In this document: one piece after another, positions 1-8,101 of the stretch
Position numbering within the stretch: the first letter of the stretch is position 1
Layout of the letters: each line of letters begins with the position of its first letter
DNA from: an uncultured Prevotella sp.
Lineage (GTDB): Bacteria; Bacteroidota; Bacteroidia; Bacteroidales; Bacteroidaceae
Length of the DNA stretch: 21,413 nucleotides
Reading direction: 5' to 3'
NCBI GenBank assembly: GCA_900550635.1
Contig: URSZ01000029.1
Span: 1 to 21,413 of the forward strand
Position numbers and translations under genes: made by a program
Notes under the pieces: generated by a model
Databases searched by the model: none
Told to the model about the DNA's origin: nothing
The model's input: the letters and a program-made list of their open reading frames with translations, nothing else

Positions 1-974
1 AAGGTTTGCGGCGAAGCCTTGAGTGCGGCTGTGTCGTTTAGCGGGTTGTAAAGCTGCAATGCCCTGAGTGCGGCATCCTTTTCCGGCTTCATGTCGGGCG
101 GCAGCGGGGGAGGAAGTATTTCGAAGTCGGGCGAGATTCCGAAAAACCGGCACAACGCGGTAAGCGCCTGCCTTGTGGCGTTGGCCTTGCCGTCGGCGGA
201 ATATCCGGCCACGTGTGGCGTGGCAATCAGTGCCCGCTTCAGCAGTTCGGGACTTATATCAGGTTCGTTCTCCCACGTGTCTACCACGGCGGCCGAGGTA
301 GTTCCTTCGTCGAGCGAGCGCACCCAGGCTTCGTTGTCAACCACTTCGCCCCGGGCGGCGTTTATTATTACCGGCCGGCGTAGGAGCGACGCAAAAAAGT
401 CGGCGTTGCCCATGTGGTACGTAGGGAAATCGCCCGTCCGTGTGAGCGGGGTGTGGAAAGTTATAACGTCGCATTCGCGGCATAGTGCGTCCAAGTCTGT
501 AAAGCCTTCCTCGCCTGCGGCTTCGCGCGGCGGGTCGTTGAGCAGCATGCGGCAGCCCAGTAGCCGGCATGCCTTTTCTACCTCTGTGCCTACGTGGCCT
601 ACGCCTACTATTCCCACACAGCAGTCCTTGAGCCTGACATATCCTTTCGCAGCAAGCACAAGTAGCGACGAGTGTACGTACTGGCCCACCGAGGCGGCGT
701 TGCAGCCCGGACAGTTAGTCCATTTTATGCCGGCATGTGCGAGATATTGCGTGTCGATATGGTCATAGCCTATGGTAGCCGTTACAACGAGGCGCACTTT
801 GCTGCCGTGCAGCAGCGCTTCGTCGCAGCGTGTACGCGTGCGTACCATAAGCGCGTCGGCTTCGCGCACATCGCCTGCCGATATGTCTTTGCCCGGCAGG
901 TAAACCGTTTCGAAACCGAGGCTTTCGGGCACACCGCGTAAAAAAGGAATCTTGTCGTCGGCAATAAGTCTCAC
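1..974 (-). CDS. pdxB: Erythronate-4-phosphate dehydrogenase, C-terminus cut by window edge
   Basis: A D-2-hydroxyacid dehydrogenase that oxidises 4-phosphoerythronate with NAD in the DXP-independent route to pyridoxal 5'-phosphate; expected to be cytosolic. About 324 residues can be read on the minus strand before the window ends. Visible features are the N-terminal MRLIADDKIPF (typical PdxB opening), the Rossmann motif GVGHVG (about 124-129), and the catalytic triad candidates R208 (NAARGEVVD), E237 (WENEPD) and H254 (TPHVAGYS). After about residue 285 the chain continues into the PdxB-type C-terminal dimerisation region, which is truncated here. The start is a GTG at 974. There is no in-frame ATG, and a -7 element (TAAATTTG, 1009-1002 minus) puts transcription initiation too close to the alternative TTG at 1004 for that codon to be used. 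It is divergent from the DUF4254-type gene. GhrA/SerA-like dehydrogenases are the alternative, but the N-terminus and the motif spacing favour PdxB. Confidence 0.88.
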   Translation of the reverse strand, partial: MRLIADDKIPFLRGVPESLGFETVYLPGKDISAGDVREADALMVRTRTRCDEALLHGSKVRLVVTATIGYDHIDTQYLAHAGIKWTNCPGCNAASVGQYVHSSLLVLAAKGYVRLKDCCVGIVGVGHVGTEVEKACRLLGCRMLLNDPPREAAGEEGFTDLDALCRECDVITFHTPLTRTGDFPTYHMGNADFFASLLRRPVIINAARGEVVDNEAWVRSLDEGTTSAAVVDTWENEPDISPELLKRALIATPHVAGYSADGKANATRQALTALCRFFGISPDFEILPPPLPPDMKPEKDAALRALQLYNPLNDTAALKASPQT

Positions 975-1001
975 CGTATCGTTCTTTGCATGCTGTGTGT
1001 A

Positions 1002-1009
1002 CAAATTTA
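1002..1009 (-). promoter_or_regulatory. Bacteroidetes -7 element for pdxB
   Basis: On the minus strand this reads TAAATTTG, a full match to the Bacteroidetes -7 consensus TAnnTTTG. It lies 28 bp upstream of the GTG start. I do not see a TTTG -33 box at 19-21 bp, so only the -7 half is supported. Confidence 0.45.
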
Positions 1010-1029
1010 TACCTTTTTGCGCAATTCGC

Positions 1030-1061
1030 TTTACCGTTAAACGAAAAAAAACTTACCTTTG
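1030..1061 (+). promoter_or_regulatory. Bacteroidetes-type promoter for the DUF4254 gene
   Basis: TTTA (1030-1033), then 20 bp, then TACCTTTG (1054-1061) fits TTTG-N19-21-TAnnTTTG with one mismatch in the -33 box. The ATG at 1094 lies 32 bp downstream, preceded by an A-rich leader. It may also drive ispG, which follows on the same strand. Confidence 0.65.
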
Positions 1062-1093
1062 CAATAATACACAACCCTTAAACTTAAAAATTT

Positions 1094-1699
1094 ATGACTT
1101 TTACCGAGATGTGCCGCCCTATTTTCGATTCGGCAATATCGAAATATCACGAAACCGACGATGTCGACACGCCCATGGTAAACCCTTACGCACCCGGTAA
1201 GATAGAACACGACCTGTACACCAAGAACTGGATTGACACGGTGCAGTGGCATTTGGAGGACATAATACGCGACCCGAATATCGACCCCGTTGCGGCGCTT
1301 GCCCTGAAGCGCAGGATAGACAAGAGCAACCAGGACCGCACCGACCTCGTGGAAAGGATAGACAGTTACTTTTACACGTTATATAAGGACGTTGTTCCCG
1401 CAGCCGCAGCTACCATAAACACTGAAAGCCCCGCCTGGGCCATCGACCGTCTCTCGATACTCGCGCTTAAAATCTATCACATGCGTATCGAGGCCGGACG
1501 TGCCGAAGCAACGCAAGAACATCGCGAACGCTGCCGCGCCAAGCTCGACGTGCTGCTCGAACAGCAGAAAGATCTTTCGTCGGCTATCGACACACTGCTC
1601 TCCGACATCGAGGCCGGGCGCAAGTACATGAAGGTGTACAAGCAGATGAAAATGTACAACGACACGGATACGAACCCCGTGCTCTATGCAAAGAAATAA
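1094..1699 (+). CDS. DUF4254-type protein of unknown function
   Basis: A 201-aa soluble protein without signal peptide or membrane segment. I recognise the conserved stretches of a Bacteroidetes family I know as DUF4254: a KNWIDTVQWHLED block (about 44-56), PVAALALKRRIDKSNQDR (about 65-82), NTESPAWAIDRLSILALKIYHM (about 109-130) and a C-terminal GRKYMKVYKQMKMYND block (about 176-191). It is predicted to be largely helical. No catalytic motif or characterised role is known to me, so no function is assigned. It follows a good promoter and stands 109 bp ahead of ispG on the same strand; a G/C-rich hairpin (1728-1759) sits between them. Confidence 0.8.
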   Translation: MTFTEMCRPIFDSAISKYHETDDVDTPMVNPYAPGKIEHDLYTKNWIDTVQWHLEDIIRDPNIDPVAALALKRRIDKSNQDRTDLVERIDSYFYTLYKDVVPAAAATINTESPAWAIDRLSILALKIYHMRIEAGRAEATQEHRERCRAKLDVLLEQQKDLSSAIDTLLSDIEAGRKYMKVYKQMKMYNDTDTNPVLYAKK

Positions 1700-1727
1700 C
1701 AACACATACCCAAACAGCAATGCCCTC

Positions 1728-1759
1728 CCGGGAGCCGTGCCGAGCAGGCCTGCTCCCGG
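1728..1759 (+). other. Intercistronic hairpin between the DUF4254 gene and ispG
   Basis: CCGGGAGC (1728-1735) pairs perfectly with GCTCCCGG (1752-1759) across a 16-nt loop. The 3' flank is TTTGCATTTA rather than a clean U-tract, so it could be a weak terminator, a processing site or an mRNA-stabilising hairpin. Confidence 0.4.
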
Positions 1760-1808
1760 TTTGCATTTACGGCATTCGTGCCGCAGCATATAAAACAACA
1801 CACTCGAC

Positions 1809-3677
1809 ATGCCTATAGATTTATTCAACTACCGCCGGCGCACCACGACCAACGTTCACGTGGGGCGCACACCGCTGGGCAGCAATCATCCCGTAAGGTT
1901 GCAAAGCATGAACACTACTTCTACCGACGATGTGGAAGGAAGCATTGCACAGGCCGGGCGCATAATAAGTGCCGGGGCCGATTACGTGCGCCTTACCACC
2001 CAAGGTTTGCGCGAGGTGGAGAGCCTTGGCCGCATACGCGACGGGCTGCGCGCACAAGGCATAAGGACACCCCTTGTGGCCGACGTGCATTTCAACCCCA
2101 ATGTGGCCGATGAGGCAGCCAAGACCGTCGAAGCCGTGCGCATTAATCCCGGGAATTATGTAGACCCCGCGCGCCAGTTCCGCCACATAGAATATACCGA
2201 CGACGAATACCGCTCGGAGCTGGAACGGCTCGAAGAACGTTTCAACCGCCTGCTCGACATTTGTAAGGGCCACCGCACGGCGCTGCGCATAGGAGTGAAC
2301 CACGGGTCGCTGTCCGACCGCATAATGAGCCGATATGGCGACACTCCGGCCGGCATAGTGGAAAGTTGCATGGAGTTCCTGCGCGTTTGCGTGCGCCGCG
2401 GCTTCAGCGACGTGGTGGTGTCAATCAAGGCCAGCAACCCTGTTGTTATGGTGCAGTCGGTCAGGCTGCTCGTTAAGGCCATGGACGCTGAAGGCATGCA
2501 GTTCCCCCTGCACCTCGGCGTTACCGAGGCCGGGGCGGGCGAGGACGGTCGCATAAAAAGCGCGCTCGGCATTGGCGCGCTGCTCAGCGACGGCTTGGGC
2601 GACACGGTGCGCGTCTCGCTGTCCGAAGCACCCGAGAACGAGATTCCCGTAGCGCGCAAATTGGTTGACTATATACTCCTGCGGCGCAACAGGAAGCGAA
2701 TCGAGGCCCGGGAATACGAAGGATTCAACTACGTGTGCCCCGAACGCCGAGCCACGTGTCCCGTGCTCGACATCGGCGGCGGCAACCGTCCCGTGGTGAT
2801 AGGCGAAAACTGCACGCCGGCCGACTACGACGATACCATACGCCCCGACTACGTGATAGTTCCCGACACCGGCCCTGCTTCAATGCCCGACACGCGAATG
2901 CGCTACATCGTCGAAGCCCGGAAATACGACGGGCGCGAAAATACCTACCCGTTGTTCACAACCGACGACCTCGACAAAATATCCGCCTGCCGTGCCGCGG
3001 CAAAGTTCCTCGAACTGGCACCCTTTGCCTTCGACAACGGGGTAGCCGGGTGCCTGCGTGCCAACTCCGATACGGTGCTGATGATAAAGACAACCTCGCG
3101 AAACTGCATTGGCGAGGCGCGCGCCATAATACACATCCTCATGAGCGAAGGCATACAGAATCCTGTCGTGTTTGCCAAGCCTTACGACCACAAGGCCGGG
3201 GAGCTTGAGGATTTCCAGATAGAAAGTGCGGCCGATACCGGCGCGCTGATTTTCGACGGCCTGCTCGACGGCCTTTGCATAACCTGCCCCGGCGGGCGTA
3301 ACAGGAAACATTTGCCCGCGCGCGACGTGCTTGCCACGGAGTTTTCCATACTCCAGGCGGCCGGGCAGAGGATAACGAAGACCGAATACATAAGTTGCCC
3401 CGGTTGCGGGCGCACGCTCTACGACCTCGAAGGCACGCTGGCGCGTATAAAGGCCGCCACGCAGGGCATGGTAGGGGTGAAGATAGCCGTTATGGGCTGC
3501 ATAGTGAACGGACCCGGCGAAATGGCCGACGCTGATTACGGATACGTGGGCGCGGCGAGGGGAAAGGTTAGCCTGTACCGCAGAAAGGAGTGCGTGGAAC
3601 GCAACATCCCCGAGGACGAGGCCGTGGCGCACCTGCTCGCGCTCATAAAGTCCGACCGCGAAGGCACACAGGCATGA
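1809..3677 (+). CDS. ispG: 4-hydroxy-3-methylbut-2-en-1-yl diphosphate synthase (IspG/GcpE, long form)
   Basis: The penultimate enzyme of the MEP isoprenoid pathway: a [4Fe-4S] enzyme that converts 2-C-methyl-D-erythritol 2,4-cyclodiphosphate to HMBPP. At 622 aa it is the long form known from Bacteroidetes, Chlamydiae and plants. It has an N-terminal TIM barrel (about 15-290; GADYVRLTTQG, VADVHFNPNVA, LRIGVNHGSLSDR, LHLGVTEAG), an inserted domain (about 300-515), and the Fe-S domain at the C-terminus. Cluster ligands are visible as C530 and C533 (CPGCGRT), C564 (MGCIVNGPGE) and E571; the 7-residue Cys-Glu spacing equals that known for the Thermus enzyme (C343/E350). The start ATG at 1809 gives the usual MPIDLFNYRRR opening. 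An intergenic repeat element begins about 75 bp after the stop. Confidence 0.96.
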   Translation: MPIDLFNYRRRTTTNVHVGRTPLGSNHPVRLQSMNTTSTDDVEGSIAQAGRIISAGADYVRLTTQGLREVESLGRIRDGLRAQGIRTPLVADVHFNPNVADEAAKTVEAVRINPGNYVDPARQFRHIEYTDDEYRSELERLEERFNRLLDICKGHRTALRIGVNHGSLSDRIMSRYGDTPAGIVESCMEFLRVCVRRGFSDVVVSIKASNPVVMVQSVRLLVKAMDAEGMQFPLHLGVTEAGAGEDGRIKSALGIGALLSDGLGDTVRVSLSEAPENEIPVARKLVDYILLRRNRKRIEAREYEGFNYVCPERRATCPVLDIGGGNRPVVIGENCTPADYDDTIRPDYVIVPDTGPASMPDTRMRYIVEARKYDGRENTYPLFTTDDLDKISACRAAAKFLELAPFAFDNGVAGCLRANSDTVLMIKTTSRNCIGEARAIIHILMSEGIQNPVVFAKPYDHKAGELEDFQIESAADTGALIFDGLLDGLCITCPGGRNRKHLPARDVLATEFSILQAAGQRITKTEYISCPGCGRTLYDLEGTLARIKAATQGMVGVKIAVMGCIVNGPGEMADADYGYVGAARGKVSLYRRKECVERNIPEDEAVAHLLALIKSDREGTQA

Positions 3678-3751
3678 CACCGTGCGGCAGCGGCGCACTT
3701 TAGTGCCGCAAAACGTCGTCCGCACCGCCGCGTGCGTAAAACACGCCCGGC
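3678..3751. other. Inverted-repeat-rich spacer after ispG
   Basis: This stretch has several G/C-rich inverted repeats, for example GCAC/GTGC at about 3698-3710 inside a larger GCGGC...GCCGC pair, GTGCGG paired with CCGCAC, and GCGTG paired with CACGC (about 3730-3746). No U-tract follows, so I do not call a canonical terminator. The repeat element starts directly after it. Confidence 0.35.
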
Positions 3752-3943
3752 GCAGACAAAAACGGACGCTTTTCGGAAACCCTTTTGTGACGGGGGGTTC
3801 GACCCCGCTCGGAGCAAAGGAAAAATATGTGCCTTGTATTTTAAAATATGTCTGACCTATTTCAAAATATGTCGGACATATTTTTTGCCCCTCCAGAAAG
3901 CGTGCAAAAAACGCCTTTTACGATTCAGACAAAAAACGACGCG
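3752..3943 (+). repeat. Three-dyad intergenic element, copy 1
   Basis: The core has three 9-bp dyads at 3828 (TGTGCCTTG), 3849 (TGTCTGACC) and 3870 (TGTCGGACA), exactly 21 bp apart with 12-bp A/T-rich linkers. The left flank has GCAGACAAAAACGGACGCT (3752-3770), then 39 nt containing a CGGGG/CCCCG hairpin, then CGGAGCAA (3810-3817). The right flank has TTGCCCCT and a second CAGACAAAAAACGACGCG (3926-3943), 41 nt after the core. It lies between the 3' end of ispG and the promoter of the SGNH gene. Confidence 0.8.
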
Positions 3944-4040
3944 GGTTTTCGTTTCCTCCGGGCGGCGACATGAAAAAGCCGAACCGCTACGCCTGTTCGG
4001 GGAACAGTCCTCCGCGTTTTTTCATTTTGCAACGGCGGGC

Positions 4041-4071
4041 TTTGCCTTTCATGACGTTTTTACTACTTTTG
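4041..4071 (+). promoter_or_regulatory. Consensus Bacteroidetes promoter for the SGNH/glycosidase unit
   Basis: TTTG (4041-4044), then 19 bp, then TACTTTTG (4064-4071) is a perfect match to the consensus. It ends 23 bp before the ATG at 4095. It decides the start of the SGNH gene: the frame is open upstream to about 3732, but that part would lie before the promoter. Confidence 0.75.
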
Positions 4072-4094
4072 TAGGATACATAAAAAACTTTGCG

Positions 4095-4913
4095 ATGAAA
4101 AAGCTACTTAAAAGAATCTTTTGCCTTTCGGCGCTTTCGCTGCTACTGCTGCCGGCATGCGCGCAAACTGTTTTCACCCACCCGTGGCAGGGCAAGCGCG
4201 TGGCTTACTTCGGCGATTCCTTAACCGACCCAGCCGCACCCGCCGGGAACGAGAAATACTGGAACGTGCTGCGCGAGCAGTTAGGGATAACTCCTTATGT
4301 CTACGCCGTGAATGGAAGGGAATGGAACGACATACCGCGACAGGCCGAACAGCTCGAAAAGGAGCATGGCCGCGACTTCGACGCCATAATGATTTTCATG
4401 GGGACTAACGACTACAACGCGGGTATTCCCGTGGGCACGTGGTACACCGAAAGCATTGAGGAGGTGGAAGCCGCCACGGGAGAGCAGCGCAGCATGAAGA
4501 CGCGCAAGCGCCGCGTGCCCGTAATGGACGGCTCCACGCTGTGCGGCCGCATAAACATTGCGATGAACAAGATAAAGACAATGTTCCCTGACAAGCAGGT
4601 GGTTCTCCTTACTCCCATACACCGCGCCTACGCCATGTTCGGCGACACCAATGTGCAGCCCTCCGAAGAATACCAGAACTCGTGCGGCGAGTGGTTCTCC
4701 GATTATGTTGAAGCCGTCAGGCAGGCCGGTAGCGTGTGGTCGGTGCCCGTAATCGACCTCTACGCCGTGTCGGGCATTTACCCCTTGCTCGAGTCGAACT
4801 CGCAATACCTGAACAATGCGCAGACCGACCGCCTGCACCTCAACCCGAAAGGGCACTCGCGCCTTGGCGCTACGCTCGTTTACCAGCTCCTGACGCTTCC
4901 GTGCACGTTCTGA
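4095..4913 (+). CDS. SGNH/GDSL-family hydrolase, putative lipoprotein
   Basis: A 272-aa serine hydrolase of the SGNH fold, probably an esterase or carbohydrate deacetylase. The N-terminus MKKLLKRIFCLSALSLLLLP is followed by AC, giving a lipobox LPAC with C22 as lipidation site. All SGNH blocks are visible: block I GDSLTD with nucleophile S42, block II glycine near G74, block III GTND with N105, and block V DRLH with D245 and H248. The frame is open for 121 codons further upstream, but that part covers an intergenic repeat and the promoter, so the ATG at 4095 is preferred. The gene for a large secreted putative glycosidase starts 54 bp downstream without an intervening promoter, so the two are probably co-transcribed and may act on the same decorated polysaccharide. 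The substrate cannot be read from the sequence. Confidence 0.88.
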   Translation: MKKLLKRIFCLSALSLLLLPACAQTVFTHPWQGKRVAYFGDSLTDPAAPAGNEKYWNVLREQLGITPYVYAVNGREWNDIPRQAEQLEKEHGRDFDAIMIFMGTNDYNAGIPVGTWYTESIEEVEAATGEQRSMKTRKRRVPVMDGSTLCGRINIAMNKIKTMFPDKQVVLLTPIHRAYAMFGDTNVQPSEEYQNSCGEWFSDYVEAVRQAGSVWSVPVIDLYAVSGIYPLLESNSQYLNNAQTDRLHLNPKGHSRLGATLVYQLLTLPCTF

Positions 4914-4967
4914 CCCGCGCAATGCGCTTTGTGTAAAAACAATTAAGGAAACATAAAACCCGAATCA

Positions 4968-7809
4968 ATGAACTTTAGAAAAACTCTGGCAGCGTTTTTG
5001 TCAGCGTCGATACTTGTGTGTCCCGCAACGCAGGCGCAGAGCGTTATACTTACCAGCGACCAGCCCCGACAAGATTGTAGACCTTTCATTAGGCAACGAC
5101 CCCTTCCGCAAGAGCTTCCGCCAGATATGCGAATGGGGAAAAAGCATGGGCTCCACGCAGCTGATTGTGGCTTTCGACGAGTTTTTCCGCCAATACCGTA
5201 TGCAGGTAGGCACGGAGCGCCGCCTCACGCCCGACATGGACGAGTACATAGGCGAAATGAAGAAAGTAAGCGACTTTGCAAAAGGCTACGGCCTCGGCCT
5301 GTGCCTGAGCCTGCTCAGCCCGCTTGAACTGGGACCCGCCTTTGTCAACAAAACGGGCGAGGGAGGGCGTTGGCTGGCATACAAAGTGGGACTGCGCAAC
5401 GCGAACAACGGACACTTCGGCGTGGACATCTGGCAGCACCTTTACTGGACCAACAACAAGGGACGGGTAAAGGTAAGGCTCACCGGCGTCAAGGCATACG
5501 CCTTCAAACAGCAGTATATAGGCGGGTCGGGATACATAGCCGTGAACCCCGACAACATAGTAGAGCTCGAAAACGTGAAGTACACCGTTGGCGATACCGT
5601 AGACCTGAGCGTACACCTCGCAGGCGGAGTGCCCGCACAGGATATGGGATTCCCCGCTTGCAGGACACATGTGTATTACGACGGACCTGAGCAACCCGAC
5701 GGCTATGACCACGTGCTCGTTGTGCTCGAATACGCCACGCCCGAAATGGATTATTTCAGTCCCAAGGCACCCGGGTTTCTCACCGGGCTGGTGGACAAGT
5801 ACAAGGCCGCCGGAATAAACCTCACTGCCCTTTACTCCGACGAAATGCACATACAGCAGGACTGGGCTTACTTTTCCCACCACGAGGACGGGCAGTTTGC
5901 GCAACGCTACCTCACACGCAACATGCAGCAGGTGTACCGCGAGAAATACGGCATGCCTATCGACGACAAATACATGCTTTACTTTGCCTACGGCGCGCCT
6001 TACTACGAGGGCACCACGCGCTCTGTCGACAACGTGCAATACGTTTTCGGCACGTCGCCCGCCGACATACAGCGCACTTTCCTTTTCCGCGACCGCTACT
6101 ACAAGCTGCTGAACAACCATGTGGTCGACCTGTTCAAAAATGCCAAGGAACATGCCGAAAAGGTATTCGGCCGCGAGTTGCCTACAGGCGCACATGCCTC
6201 GTGGGCGCAAAGTCCTACGATTGACGACGTGCGCACCGAGCGGATAAACCAGTATTCTTATCTGTACGACTACACTTCCAACTTCGTTGCGAGCAACACC
6301 GTGCACCAGGCCGCCGCCGCGTGTTACGATTACTTCAAATGGGGAGAATACCTCATACACACGGGCAACGACTTTGCCGAGGGAGGATGGGCCGACCGCG
6401 ACTATTACGGCGCGGCAATGGCGGCGTCGATAGGCGTGATAAACAAAGACCCTTCGGCCTATGCCGCAGTGTGGGGCATTCCCGACAGGGCGCGCATTTG
6501 GAAGGAGGCGCTCAACGAGGCATACGGCTGCCGGCCTTCCAAGCCCATGCAAATGATGACCGGCGGCGTGCACCGCGACATTGAGGTGCTCATAGCTTAT
6601 CCCATGAACCTCGTGGCGGCCGACCAGAGGTTCGGAAGCTGGATGACACAGTACGGATACGCCAACTACCTTACTTCCGAAAAGATTTGCGAGCTTGCAA
6701 CCGTCACCGCCGACGGCCGGCTGAAAGTCAAGGATAAGGAATACAATACGTTAGTCGTTATGTTCGAGCCTCTGCCGTCGGAAAAGTTCCTCGCGCTCCT
6801 CGAACGTTTCGCCCGGGCGGGCGGACGTGTGGTGTGGTTCAGCATGCCGGCAATGATAAGCCAGGAAAACAACGACTGCTCCGGGCAATGGCAACAGCTT
6901 TTCGGCTTGGAATACGAATACAGCCCCTATCGCGGGTATATAGCTGCGGGAAAACAGGTGACGTTCGAAGGAAGCATGGCGGGCATACAGCCGCAGACTA
7001 TACTTACCGACTTTACCGTCGACCGTATTTACCCAGTGAAGCCTGCAGGTGGTAGTTCTGAGGTGGTGGCCCGTTGCGGAAACGACATATTGGGCATAAA
7101 ACACACCTTAGGCAAGGGAACGGCCTGGTACTTCGGCTTCCGTCCGCGCGACGACCAGAGCGCGTCGCTCGGCTACGAGACGCGCACGCTTTTCGAGATA
7201 CTCAACCGGGCAGGCTCCTACCCGCCGTCGGGCAAGTTCAAGCTGAACGATAATCCCACGGTGGTTTCGCGCACCAAGCCTTACTTCGCGTCCACCTTCC
7301 CCAACGGTACGACGTGCGTGGTAAAGCATTACCGCCACCATGTGGAGTCGTGGACGGGAGGGTTCTCGCGCAACCAGAAGGCCGACAGCGTTGCCCTCGA
7401 AGCCAACCCCTTGCCATCCCACTCGCTCGAGCTCGTGGACGTCCAGGTTAACCGCCACCGCATAAACTACAGCGGGCGCATGAACATGGCATACCGTCTG
7501 GACAAGGACGGCCGCCTTACGGCATTCCTCGGAAAAGGCTGCAAGGACATCACAATCGACGGCACGCGCTACGACCTCGCTTCGACGGCGGCCGACGTGT
7601 TCTTCGCGCCCACTGCGGGCGACCCTATGGTGTACGAAGCGCAGATAACGGGCGCGGCCGAGGTTTCGCTGCCCCTGCCTTCAAAGGCGAAGAAGGCCCA
7701 AGTGCTGTGCGGCGGCAACGTCGTGCCTTCGAAAGTGTCGAAAGGCGTGCTAACGTTCACCGTCAGTCCCGAACTGTCGGGGCAGTGGCTTAGGATAAAC
7801 CTGAAATGA
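4968..7809 (+). CDS. Large secreted putative glycoside hydrolase, interrupted by a 1-nt frameshift
   Basis: Translation from the ATG at 4968 gives a signal peptide (MNFRKTLAAFLSASILV..., likely cleaved after ATQA), then VILTSDQP, and leaves the frame at a CCCC run (5064-5067). Removing one C joins it to an open frame that runs to 7809, giving a reconstructed protein of 946 aa. The body looks like a (beta/alpha)-barrel hydrolase with an inserted beta domain (about 165-230), an acidic candidate active-site strand YSDEMHI (D291/E292), a Rossmann/GATase-like segment (about 570-630; TLVVMFEPLPSEKF..., RAGGRVVWFS) like those in beta-galactosidase or rhamnosidase-type enzymes, and a C-terminal beta-sandwich region (about 800-946). 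I cannot name the GH family. The rest of the frame has no other lesion, so this is a recent mutation, phase-variable expression, or a sequencing/assembly error. It follows the SGNH lipoprotein gene. Confidence 0.72.
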
Positions 7810-7864
7810 TTCAAAAACCGAGTGCGGGGCGTTTGGGGTTTATTACCCGCTGCCGGAGTGCTTG

Positions 7865-8001
7865 TTTTGTCTGCCGATTTTTACACCCGCCGCAGCGTGT
7901 TTTTTGTTCCGGTTTTCAGGGGGCGAAAAATATGTGCCTTGTATTTTAAAATATGTCTGAGATAATTCAAAATATGTCAGACATATTTTTTCTTTTCTCC
8001 C
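7865..8001 (-). repeat. Three-dyad intergenic element, copy 2
   Basis: Dyads lie at 7933 (TGTGCCTTG), 7954 (TGTCTGAGA) and 7975 (TGTCAGACA), again exactly 21 bp apart. The left flank CCGGTTTTCAGGGGGCGAAA and the right flank ending TTTTTTCTTTTCTCC are almost identical to the reverse complement of copy 5, so copies 2 and 5 are the closest pair. A TTTTGTCTG motif (7865-7873) is the reverse complement of the CAGACAAAA flank motif. It sits between convergent genes (glycosidase and GNAT acyltransferase), about 110 bp from each stop. Confidence 0.8.
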
Positions 8002-8101
8002 ATGCGGGGTTTACGCGCTGAAAATCAGTTTTCAATTTTTTGCCGGAAAAAGCCCGTTTTCCGCCCCCGGTTTTGCAACGCCGGGAGGGCGATGCGGGGC
8101 G

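Noticed and set aside
91..768. 225-aa plus-strand open frame at the left edge
   Set aside because: It is Ser-rich and antisense to pdxB, whose Rossmann and catalytic motifs read cleanly on the minus strand.
3790..3815. GGGGGGTTCGACCCCG resembles a tRNA T-arm
   Set aside because: No acceptor, D or anticodon arms are present around it, and the T-loop spacing does not fit. The same position in repeat copy 5 holds an unrelated hairpin, so it belongs to the repeat element.
3732..4094. 121-codon N-terminal extension of the SGNH frame
   Set aside because: It runs across the repeat element and the consensus promoter (4041-4071). The ATG at 4095 gives a proper lipoprotein signal.
5089..6573. 494-aa minus-strand open frame
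   Set aside because: It lies entirely opposite the glycosidase body, which has coherent protein features; this frame has none.
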